Assembly: GCA_025738555.1 (NCBI GenBank) | Contig: JAOVFP010000010.1 | Span: forward strand, 3,100,001-3,164,000 | From: Cyathus striatus | Lineage: Eukaryota; Basidiomycota; Agaricomycetes; Agaricales; Nidulariaceae | Reading direction: 5' to 3' | Length of the DNA: 64,000 nucleotides | Shown: positions 47,918 to 58,556 of the stretch, in pieces | Layout of the letters: each line of letters starts with the position of its first letter | Position numbering within the stretch: position 1 is the stretch's first letter | The notes under the pieces: model-generated | Databases searched by the model: none | Told to the model about the DNA's origin: nothing | What the model saw: only the letters and a program-made list of their open reading frames with translations | Program-made: the position numbers and the translations under genes

Positions 47918-49260
47918 TCTTTATACCAAATCCTTTCTTACTCTTTTTCCCTTTGCCTTCTGCTTTCCCTTTCCAGCACTAATACCTTTCTTTTTCTTAA
48001 TCCAGTTTTCCAAGTCTGCTCTAGTGAATCCTGCTGTCTTTTTCAATCCACATAACTCACAAGTTGCACTATTATCAGGTGGAGTTGCCATACTTAACCA
48101 CTCCTCTATGTCAGAATAGTTAGATATAAATTTAAAAACTTTGTTCCAATAATGCCAAGCAGTTTCAGCAGCTCCAAACATTGTGTATAAGTCTTTCATA
48201 AGTGGCTTATCCATATCAGAGAGCCACATATGAGAGTTTGATTCCACCAACTGCTTAACTTGTTGAATCTTTTGTCATATTTTATCAGTAACACCAGAGG
48301 CAGAGGCATTTTCACTGCTCTTAGTAGTTGTTGATGATCCAAAGGAACTGCTCACACTTCTTGCTAAGTGGAAATTTATAGTTTCTTTCACAGAAATCTA
48401 AGAAATTATGAGAAATTAAATATGAATATAAGTGAAAATGACATTACAGCAGCAATATATAACACCAGATTATTCATTCAAGAAGTCCACTGAATAGTAT
48501 CAGTGCTTTCAATATTGTTGCCAAGTATCATGCTATGGGAACACAATGATTTGTTAATAGTTAAGTCAATAAACAATGGTAAAATATGAGGTAAAAGTTA
48601 GTGAGAACTTAAATGTAAGGATAGAGTGAGGAAGTCTCAATTCAAGAACTACCATATCTACATACATTTACTACATTCTGCTATACTACCTAATATGTAC
48701 TGTAGTATATTAACCACTTGTTATTATCACAGCATAGTCAGTGTACCTAATGTGATATCCCAAAGGTGATTGTGACAAACTCAAGAGATCCAAGAGAGGA
48801 GGAAATATGTCATAGGTTTATTGTTGAAGACATAAATAAAGGAAGAGTTAGCATACACAAATTGGAGAGATGTGTATGTTTCAAGCACATCAACTAATAT
48901 ATTTATGGAACAAGCTATCAGTTTGACCCAGCCATTACATATGCTCAGTGTCAAAGTTCATAATAAGCCTATTTTGAACTATTTAATGTTAGTCAAGTAA
49001 TAACATTAAGTCAAAGTAATCTTACATTTAATAATGGGCATTCTTTTTGCAACAGAGTCCAGTACAGATTTAAGGCAAGAGTTTACTGTGGTTGGCACAG
49101 CTTGAGGAGGTGCTTCAGTATTCAATAAGGTTGGGTTAAACTTAGTAGAATCATCAGAGACTGTGATATAGACAAACTCCTGAGGGTCTACAACTATAGA
49201 TGAACTTTCATTCATGTTATCAGCAAACTGAAAGTTATTTTCCTGAGCTCTACCACAGAA
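47918..49260 (-). pseudogene. First part of KDZ cassette, copy D
   Basis: Pieces on the minus strand: NMNESSSIVVDPQEFVYITV and APPQAVPTTVNSCLKSVLDS (49218-49010), unassigned sequence (48260-49000), then SSSFGSSTTTKSSENASASG and HMWLSDMDKPLMKDLYTMFG .. EEWLSMATPPD (48330-48080). A tail, ADLENWIKKKKG with GKGKQKAKGKRVRK, ends near 47921. The tail is the same as in copy C (DLKKWLKEKVEKRKGKGK). A GTAAGT lies just after the stop, as in the other copies. Function unknown. Confidence 0.5.
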
Positions 49261-49280
49261 TTAGTCTTGGCTACCCAGCC

Positions 49281-49372
49281 ATTGGTGCTAGGCAAAATCC
49301 AAATTAGGATTTCCCTCTGCCAATATCTGGGAAATAACTAACAGGTTTAGCAGGGGTATGTTGATATGCCTC
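49281..49372. repeat. About 85-bp segment shared, inverted, with 59303-59392
   Basis: The segment contains GGTGCTAGGCAAAATCC, TTTCCCTCTGCCAAT and GGTTTAGCAGGGGTATG. Its complement lies at 59303-59392. Here it separates the 5' side of copy D from the broken end of the helicase; there it adjoins truncated fragment E. It may be a terminal repeat of another KDZ subfamily or a shared recombination junction. Confidence 0.7.
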
Positions 49373-49904
49373 TTTGACATGCCAGTAATGCACTGTTGCT
49401 CATGTTTCTCAGACAGCCTAGCATGTAAAATATCAAGCCAGGCAACAGGAAGATTAGCAGAGTTCAGCTGTGTATATACCCACCAGAACATATCTTTAAA
49501 CATATCAAGATCATTACAATATATAATCATTGATAGCTGTTCAGCTAGATTTATTACGGATTCTAAATTAAGGAAAGATCTAGCAGAGTGCTGCATTTTC
49601 TTCACAGTGGCTGTCAATTATGAATGGAAGTTTCCCAGGTTGATGAAATAATACTCAGGGTGAAAATCAGCATAAAGAACAAGTGCATTACAGTAGTGCC
49701 TTGGCAATGTTGCAGATAATGCTACCAAAGGAGCTGTAGGGCCCAGAACTTGTCATAGAACTTGTTGTAGAAGATGTAAACATGTGTAGGAGGAGTGCCA
49801 TGAGGCACTCTCATATATAGAATGGGCTTCATCAATGTAAACGACTGAAAGACAATCTCAATGTGAGGCTGAATGAAGTATCTCAGCTATTTTTGGCATT
49901 TCTG

Positions 49905-51100
49905 CAGTAATTTACACTCCCCCAAGAGGTCTGTACGGATCTGTACGGATCCGCACGGATCCGTACGGAATCTGCACGGAATCCGAAAATTCCGTACGGA
50001 TCCGTGCGGATTCCGTGCAGATCCGTACAGACCCGTACAGACCTGTATAGATACCATACAGAATTTATATAGTAGCTATTATTATTATTGGAGGTGATTA
50101 TTCTATATGGATTCCATACATATTCTGCATGGATTCTGTGTGGATTTATGCATTGCTGCCTTGTCACACATGTCAAGTGTAACCCTAGGTGAAAAGTGTC
50201 ACACTATACAAAATCCATGATACACTCAATATATAGTATCATTCTCAATGCATAGTATCACACTTAATGCATAGTGTCATGCTTCATGTATAGTGTCACA
50301 CTCAACACTTAGTGTCACACTTAATGCAGAGTGTCACACTCATCACTTAGTGTTATGCTTAATGCATAGTGTCACACTCAATACTTAGTGTCATGCTTAA
50401 TGCATAGTGTCATGTTTAATGTATAGTGTGACACTCAACATTTAGTGTCATGCTTAGTCACACTAAATGCGTAGTGTCACACTCAATGTGTAGTGTCACA
50501 CTCAATGTGTAGTGTCACACTCAATGTGTAGTGTCACACTCAATGTGTAGTGTCACACTCAATGTGTAGTGTCACACTCAATGTGTAGTGTCACACTCAA
50601 TGTGTAGTGTCACACTCAATGCGTAGTGTCACACTCAATGCCTAGTGTCACACTCAATGCCTAGTGTCACACTCAATGCGTAGTGTCACACTCAATGCCT
50701 AGTGTCACACTCAATGCCTAGTGTCACACTCAACACTTAGTGTCACGCTTAGTCACACTCAACACCTAGTGTCACACATGTCACACTCAATGCTTAGTGT
50801 CACACTCAACACCTAGTATCACACTCAACACCTAGTGTCATGCTTAATGCAGAGTGTCACATGCAAGGAAATAGGTATAATAAAATTCTGTACAGATTCT
50901 GTACAGAATCTGTACAGAATTTTCAGGTCTGTAATGCGGAATTCCGAGGAATTCTGCGTAATCCGTACGGAATTTTCGGAATCTGTGCGGAATCTGTACA
51001 GACCCAAAGAAACCTCTGCCAAAATGAAAAAAATCTGTGCAGATTCCGCACGGATTCCGCGCGGATCCGTACAGAACACATGGCTAAGTGTAAAGAGCTC
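49905..51100. mobile_element. Non-coding TIR element E3, 1,196 bp, TSD CATTTCTG
   Basis: Exact duplications CATTTCTG lie at 49897-49904 and 51101-51108 within the helicase. The left end is CAGTAATTTACACTCCCC and the right end is AAGTGTAAAGAGCTC. Inside are a CpG-rich array of TCCGTACGGATCCG-like units (49920-50045 and 50885-51075) and a central array of GTGTCACACTCAATGTGTA units (50190-50860). No gene is present. The right 290 bp are nearly the same as E10 at 16051. Confidence 0.95.
50461..50770. repeat. 19-bp satellite GTGTCACACTCAATGTGTA
   Basis: Units of 19 bp, about eight of them identical in a row near 50482-50630, then variants ending GCGTA and GCCTA. It is the core of element E3; related units fill 39400-39850 and 16340-16540. 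Confidence 0.9.
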
Positions 51101-52310
51101 CATTTCTGAGCATATATACACAACATGCATTTCATCACACAGAGCTAGTCTCATGAGAACATTGAAACTTGAGTTTGTTAAGCAGAGAAATGAACAAGAG
51201 ATACTTGAATTCTTATGACTGAGTAGAAAGATCAACTTAGAATGTATATTTTTAATAAAATATTCAAATGTGACACTAGTTCTCTCCTTGAACACCTAAG
51301 CTTGTAAATGAGATAATGACAAGTAAGATACCACTCTTCTGTGCGAAGAGAGGTAGTATCCATAGCATTGACTTTCCAGCACCAGTTGGAACTACCACAC
51401 AAATATCTAACTTATGTTCCACTATCCTGTTTGCACCTTCAATTTGATAGTCATGCAGCTTTTCATTCTCATGAAGCAAGTTATGAAAGTTTGCCAAAGT
51501 GTTCCACTCATTGCTAGAGAGATCTGGTATAGAGAAAGCTCTTGGAGATGAGGGAAAATTTAATGCCTTGCCCCTTGATTTTCCAGAGGAAGCAATAGCA
51601 TAAAGTGAGAAAGAGGGAGCTTTAGAGGTAGAGACAAAGCCATTTTGAAAAATTTGTTTATCAACTGCTGTATGAGAAATCATGTTTGAAGTTTCTGCAG
51701 TACTTTACACTCCCCCCCCCCACTCTGGCTGGACTCCGGGTGGACCCAATATAGTCCAGATATTCCAGATGGACTCCAGCTTGTTCTGGAGTCCTGGTGG
51801 AATGAATATTGTCCAGATGGAGTCCTGATGGAATGGATATTGTTCTGGTGGCATCCTGTTGGAATATACAGAGTCCTGATGGAGTCCATATTTTCCACTG
51901 AGTTCTGATATCTTAGGTGTGTTCTTAAGTAAGGGTTCAGGACTCGGGTGGACTCCAGGTAAACTCTGGGTGGACTTCACAAGAAATTAGGTGTATTAGC
52001 ATTTGTTTTAAGTATAGTAATAATATAAGGGATCAGGACTCCAGGTGAATTCCAGGTGGACTTAACAAGAAATGTAGGTGTTTTATAGGGTCTCAATTAA
52101 TTCTCATACACATTTTCCCACACATCTCAGCATTGATAACAGCAATCTATTATCTCCCTACCACATCTCTATTACCACTTAGTTGTCATGCCAACATGAT
52201 GTGGCTAAGTACTTCCATTATTATTACACTTAGGGGCATTATTACTATAATAATTAATATTACTATTACCTATTACATTTCACACCATATATAAAAATAT
52301 TACATAGAAA

Positions 52311-54490
52311 TTATATTTCAGTACCATCATCAAGTTCTAGATCTTCACTAATAATGCTAAAATTTTGGCTGTTCTGCAGTTTTATTACATGTTGAGTATG
52401 ATGAAAGATCATAGAATGTATGAACCAATTAAAGTTGCTTGGAGTCATGCATTTCATTATAGATTCAAATCCACGAAGCCATGAGTTTAGCTGTTCACAG
52501 GCTTGTGTATTGAATGCTTGTTTGTAATATCTTTCACCATCTCTATCTTGTGCTATGTAAACAAGATTTGGTGCAGAACCATCTTAAGGTGCAGGATTAC
52601 ACCACTTTCTACAAAGGTAATTATCTGAGCGATGATTTGTATAGTGATACCCATCCACTACAAAGCGACTACCTTTAAACCAATATACCCAACTTCCATT
52701 TGCAACTGCTGTTCTAAGAATCTTACATGCCTTATCAATACATATATAATCTGGTCTTGATTCTTCATTAGGAAAAACATCTTCCAAGAACTTAAGTATA
52801 TTGGTTGCTGACTCTGACTTCACAAACTTTGTCCATGCAATTACAGCACCACATGGAGCACATATTGTCTCTACACAATAATGTTTTTTGTTTGAAATTT
52901 CATTATCTGACTCATTATGAGGCTGCTGAACACGTCTTCTTCTGGTTTTATTCCAAGGTAGATTTTCAGCTGGTTTATGAAGCATTCTTCATGCACCATT
53001 TAAGTAGTCTGAACTATGTTCTAAGTTATATTTACACCACATTTCCTGGTGCTCATTGCAAGCTTGTGTATTATTTATCTTTTGATTTGGACAGTCACAA
53101 ACACAACATCTTGCTCCAAATTCCTGGTTATGAACATTACAAAATACACCTCCTCTATGGTTTACAAGTGTATTGGAACAATTGTCATATGCACAGTGCT
53201 TAAAATATATATTAGTATAATATTACTTATATTTAGTTGTGCATTACCTGTGGTCCCATAACAATCCCATCAATTACTACCATTGTAACTGTTGCACTCT
53301 CATGTGGTGGTGAGTCTTGAGTTTCTCTGTAAGGCTGTGTACACTCTGAGCAACTGTGACCATGTGATGCATGTATATTTCCATTTTCACCCAACTTTGC
53401 AAATGCTTCTTCTGTTAATCCAGTAATTGAAAGTCCATCAAGACCAATAAAATTAACATCAGATACTGTAGCAACCATGTGTATTAATTCATGTATAAAA
53501 GCCTGCCAGACTTGTCTGTGACTTATTTCCTTTCCATTTCCAAAACTATTGTTCCAATATTCAGTAAAGGCTGCAGCAGATGCATGAAAACTATAAATAC
53601 CATTCAGAACACTTTGGGAAAATACTCTATCTATCCATAGATTTTGTCCTACTTTCAAATATTAAGCAGAGTTTAAATGAACCTTGTAATATCCCTGTGT
53701 TTCATCATGGGCATGTTCATGCTCTGCAGAATATAATGTTTTACATATTTTACAAACACCTGATACCACATAAGCATATTCAGATATTTTTGAGCCTTTA
53801 ATTAATGTTGCTGTAGGTATATCTTTAATTTTAATATGCACATGTAATGCCCATCCTTTACAACTCAGTGTCTCACACTCTGCAGTTATAGGACATATTA
53901 TATGAACAGGATCAATACTGGCATGTGATACAGGTTTCAGTTGTCCTTCAAAAACTTTTCTCTCCTTGTTGAAGGGATACAACTTCAGAAGTCTTGCCAT
54001 TTTGTCTAGTTTAAGGCTGAACAAAATAGATCTATCATTTTCAGTTGTGTACTCAGTAATTTCATCATCTTCAAAGAAATCATCTGAGTCCTTGCCAATT
54101 TTTTTCTGGATAGCTCTAGCAAGTAACCTAATCCATGCTGTTGCATCAACATTCATTTTTTTCTCCCTTTAACTTTGCATTCTGCTGTCTTGCATGCAGA
54201 CTTAAAAGATCAATATTATCAATTATAGAGAACAATATAAGTAATGTGGCAGAAAGTGTGATATTGGAGCCAAAATTTGAGAGAATAAATTTACTGAATA
54301 CATCAAATGGGATGTTAGGAAATAGTTGTTCTTTTGCTGCAATTACTGGTTGAATAAAAATAAATAGAGCCAATATTGCACTTGGAAACCATTGAAATAG
54401 CCAGATTATTAATAGCCAGAATAAAATATGTTGAGTAATTTCTGGCATTAATATAGCCCATATCCAGGTTATACACTACAGATATATTTT
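52311..54490 (-). pseudogene. CxC5-CxC6 KDZ-associated transposase-like protein, copy C
   Basis: A hydrophobic N-terminus (ITQHILFWLLIIWLFQWFP) is followed by CxC5 (HIICPITAECETLSCKG, VSGVCKICKTLYSAEHEH; 54450-53260). A 50-nt GT-AG intron (about 53199-53247) precedes CxC6 (HCAYDNCSN .. GVFCNVHN .. CCVCDCPNQ). The C-terminal region has CVETICAPCGAVIAWTKF (about 52870), CIDKAC (52725-52742), VDGYHYTNHRSDNYLC, KWCNPAP and FNTQACEQLNSWLRGF (about 52510-52460), ending at 52311. Defects are few: an extra base in a run of A near 54165, and stops at about 53660, 52986 and 52586. The intron present before ACEQ in copies A and B is absent here. Confidence 0.85.
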
Positions 54491-54544
54491 AAAAGTTGCA
54501 GCCCAACTGAAAATTTACATTGTAAACTATTACAATTTGATTTC

Positions 54545-56807
54545 AATATACTTACTTTCACTTAGACTTCTCCTTTCTCTCACTAGTACTTTCATCTTTA
54601 TCTCCCTTCTCCTTCTTGCTCTTACTCTTACCCTTTCCCTTCCTTTTCTCCACCTTTTCCTTCAGCCACTTTTTCAAGTCCAAAAATGTATAGTGATCAC
54701 TTTCAAAGCCCCAAAGATTCAAGTCAGTTGGACTCTCCTCATCTCCAGCTAACCATGCATGCATTGCTGGGAAATTTGCAATCTTGTCAAAATTCGAGTA
54801 GTTATTGTACCAGGCTGAGGATGAAACAAAGAAATAATTTTCTTTTTAGTTGCTTTTGCAACTGGCCAAGTCCTGTTCTTGTTTATCACATTATACTCAG
54901 AAACTGCCTTTATACAGGCAGTATATTTCTGGTAAGCAACTTGAAGTCCAGGTGTGGTATTCTCAAGAATATTCTGGGGAATCTTTAGAACAGTTATAAG
55001 CTCCTCAGTACATTGCTCTGAGATCCCACCCCTTTGAGCCACAGAAGGGGTGTGAGAATGAGACACAACACGAGAACTAGCTGCTGAGCTTCCAGCTGAT
55101 GACCGAATATAACTTATCTCATTATTGACAGGGGGGATTGCATTTGGCTTAAATCCAGATTATAAAATAATACAGCATAAGTAAATTTTACAAGAATAAG
55201 AGAATGAAATATGTAGTTACACTCAGTACTGGCAGGATAAATTCACCATCGATCTTGAGCCAGTTGACTTCCTCATCTTCCATAATGGCAGTTTCAAAAC
55301 TTCCCAGAAGATTCCAGGCTTTACTTTCATAAACAAATAGACAGTGATTGGCAGCTTAAATAATATTAGCATTTGAATAAACAATAGAAAAAAACATACT
55401 AAAGAAATGTTCAGCTTTTGCTTTGAGTTTCTTCAAGATGGGTGCGATGGTTAAAGTATGATTGTGCTTGAATGAAAATGATGCCACTCCAGGTACCATA
55501 ATGGTACTTGGCTCTACATCAGATACATACAGCCAGACTCGTCCCTTGAATGCATTTCCTCTTATAATACCATCTACTTAGAGTTAGTATAATATATAGT
55601 TATACAAAAGATAGATTTACCTTCACTTCTCGAAGAACTTTTGGGGCTAATCATAGCTATGTCCACAGTATCTACTGTACCTGGTTTACTGGTGGTACAA
55701 GGTGGACTGACTGGTGGACTAGTCATGACAATGTCTACCATATAATTGTAAGTTTTGACAATATTTAGAAATGAATAGTGTATACCATCTTTATTCTGAC
55801 TATTATTATTTCCATCTGCAAAGAATAATAAATTAATATGAATATAAATATTACTGAATTGTCCATACCTTTATCCTTACTGGTTTGGTCTTCTGTATGC
55901 TTTTCATTACTAATATCACTTCCTTTCAAGATGTTAGTTACAGTAATATGGTTAAGACATTACTAAAATTTTCTTACCTTTGTCCTTACTAGTTTGCTCT
56001 TCTGTATACTTTTCATTACTAATATCACTCCCTTTCAAGATGTTAGTTATAGTAATATAGATAAGATATATCACTTACCATCACTGCCATCTGATTCTTC
56101 TTTATCACCAACACTCAATTTGTCACCTGAATTTTCTGAATTTTCTATATTTTCTGCAATATAAGTGTTAGCAAAAATATATATTAGAGCTATCAATTGC
56201 AAACCTTTGCTTTTGCTTTCATTGTTGGTTTCAGATTCACTGGATTCACTTTCTTCTTCAACTGTGGAGGATGTGAATATTTTGATGCATGTTTTATAAT
56301 ATATTTTCTTACCTTTTTTCATATCTGAATTATGCTTACGAGTAACAGTAAAAGCTGGAGCTGCTAGTTGAGGTACATTAAGGGCTGGACCTCGCTTTGG
56401 AGGAGCAATAGGAAGCCCACTTTCCTCCAGTACCCTTTCAGCACTAAGTATTAAATATATTATCAGTTCATAAATATTGTATAAATATATATAATACATA
56501 CACTGTAAGATCAGGAGTGCCCTCTGCATCTGCAGCAGCATCCTCAGCTGCTTTCATTTCTGAAGTTTTCCTACAAAATTATTAGTGAGGCAGTGGAGGA
56601 AAGATTGAAACCATACTGAGTTTTTTTGCCTTGTTTGCCCTTCTTTATTGGTAGCTGAGCTGAGAGATTAGCAGCAGAAGTACCACATTTGCGAGTCTCA
56701 CTGCAAGTCTTGCTGTGAGTCTCATGTGTAGCTGAGAGTGGTACAGATTCAGCAGGAAGAGTACTAAAAGCCTGAGCAGTAGCAGAACAAGTAGAACAAC
56801 AAGCCAT
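54545..56807 (-). pseudogene. First part of KDZ cassette, copy C
   Basis: Starts MACCSTCSATAQAFSTLPAE (56807) and runs through several small exons: LPIKKGKQGKKTQ, a GPALNVPQLAAPAFTVTRKH exon, and acidic exons with EEESESSESETNNES and NSGDKLSVGDKEESDGSDG. Then come VMTSPPVSPPCTTSKPG and an exon with GIIRGNAFKGRVWLYVSDVE and LTIAPILKKLKAKAEHFF. The CLFVYESKAWNLLG block corresponds to the YIFLWESEGWNFTG block of copy A. It ends with RTWPVAKATKKK, DLKKWLKEKVEKRKGKGK and a stop near 54545, followed by GTAAGT. The only long stretch conserved with copies A, B and D is the W..G block and the basic tail. Function unknown. Confidence 0.55.
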
Positions 56808-57059
56808 TGTGTATAGATGTGTTAGAATGCTTTGAGATGGTGAGATGGTGGTGTTTGAGAAGAAAGAGAAGGGGATTGATGCATACCAATACCTTGGAAG
56901 CTGCACACCACACACATGATCAAAAAACTAAAAATATGAAGTATTTGATTAGCTAAACTGAACACAGATAAATATATATTATATTTGATTGGCTACAACA
57001 TGATTATGTAAACTACTTTGGCCTTCTTCCCTGAAACACAGCCTTGAGAACACAGCCTT

Positions 57060-58060
57060 GAGGCAAGACAGTGCAGGGGAAGGAGGTGAGGGGGTGGAGA
57101 TGAGGGGGTGGAGACGGCACAGGGGGAGGAGGCAAGGGGGTAGAGACAAAGGAGAGGAGACAGCACAGAAGGAGGGAACAAAGGGGAGGAGACAACACCT
57201 GCACTTGTCACTTTCAAGACAGCACAGAGGGAAGTGGCAAGGGGAGGAGACGGCGCAGGAGGAAGAGGGAGGGAGAGGAGGCGAGGGGGAGGAGACAATG
57301 CCTGAGCTTGTCACTTGCAAGATGGCACAGGGGGAGGAGCCAATGCCTGAGCTTGTCACTTGCGAGATGGTGCAGGGGGATGAGGCATGGGGGAGGAGAC
57401 AAGGCCTGCGCAGGGGGAGGAGGTGTGGGGGAGGAGATGATGCCTGTGCAGGGGGCAGAGGCATGGGGGAGGAGACGACACCTGCACTCATCAGTTGTGA
57501 GATGGCGCAAGGGGAGGAGGCATGGGGGAGGAAACAATGCCTGCGCTCATCAGTTGCGAGACAGCACAGGGGGCAGAGGCGTGGGGGAGGTGATGACACC
57601 TGCACTCATCAGTTGCGAGACAGCACAGGGGGAGGAGGCATGGGGGAGGAGACAACACCTGTGCTTGTCATTTGCAAGACAGCACAGGAGTAGGAGGTGT
57701 GGGGGAGGAGATGATGCCTGCACTCATCATTTGCAAGACAGCACAGGGGGAGGAGGCATGGGGGAGGAGACAATGCCTGTGCTTGTCAGTTGCGAGACAG
57801 TGCAGGAGTAGGAGGCATGGGGGAGGAGATGATGCCTGCACTCGTCAGTTGCGAGACGGTGCAGGGGGAGGAGGCGTGGGGGAGGAGATGACACCTGTGC
57901 TTGTCATTTGTGAGACGGTGCAGGGGGACGAGGTGTGGGGGAGGAGACGACACCTGCGCTCATCATTTGCGAGACGGCACAGGGGGAGGGAGCGGGGCAG
58001 TGGAGACAATGCATGTGCTTGTCATTTGCAAAACAGCACAGCAGGGGGAGAAGATGGGAC
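57060..58060. repeat. G-rich minisatellite of about 59 bp inside E4
   Basis: About a dozen units containing CATCAGTTGCGAGACAGCAC, AGGGGGAGGAGGC and GTGGGGGAGGAGA (anchors near 57551, 57610 and about 57669). The long frames on both strands (Gly/Arg/Glu-rich; Pro/Ser/Leu-rich) come from the repeat. It lies upstream of the first cassette part. It keeps more CpG than its surroundings. Confidence 0.85.
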
Positions 58061-58472
58061 AAAAAAATAAGAAAACTCACCTGTTAGTCCTGTATGCATT
58101 CTCACACGCACGACCATTCACAGAGCTCCCTGCCAACTACCTATTATCGATCTTGTAATCGATTCGTTGCCTGACAAAATGGATAGTTTGAGGTGACAAC
58201 ATGGGACTGTAGAGTGGGCTTGAGGCGATGACGTGGGACCATGAGTGAGCTTGAGGCAACGACGAAGTGGGAATATTGAGGCTGACGCTAGGCAACGAAG
58301 AGAGAATTGTGAGGTGAGCTTGAGGCGACAACATGGGAGCTTGAGTCATTGACATGGGAGGGTGAGGCGCTGACATGGGAGAAAAAAAAAAGTGCTTGGG
58401 AAAAAACATACCATATGAGGAAAGTGTGATATTGCTGGTGGTTATATAGCATAGTGAAAAAAGATATTATAA

Positions 58473-58556
58473 GGCCACTTGGTGTAGTGGTATATCATTC
58501 GCTCTATTAGCTCACATGATCTCTATGTACTGCGAGGGTTCAATTCTTGCCAGATG
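58473..58556 (+). other. tRNA-like sequence (box A/B), not an intact tRNA
   Basis: TGGTGTAGTGGT (58480-58491) resembles box A, and GGTTCAATTCT (58537-58547) resembles box B. A T-arm GCGAG..CTTGC can pair around it. The acceptor ends do not pair. It lies near the right terminus of E4, upstream of the minus-strand cassette, comparable to the unit at 22114. Confidence 0.5.

Noticed and set aside
50461..50770. Regular short repeats resembling a CRISPR array
   Set aside because: Units are directly abutting without unique spacers, there are no cas genes, and the genome is eukaryotic.
57058..57811. Long Gly/Arg/Glu-rich proteins on the plus strand
   Set aside because: They are translations of a 59-bp minisatellite, with equally long frames on the other strand.
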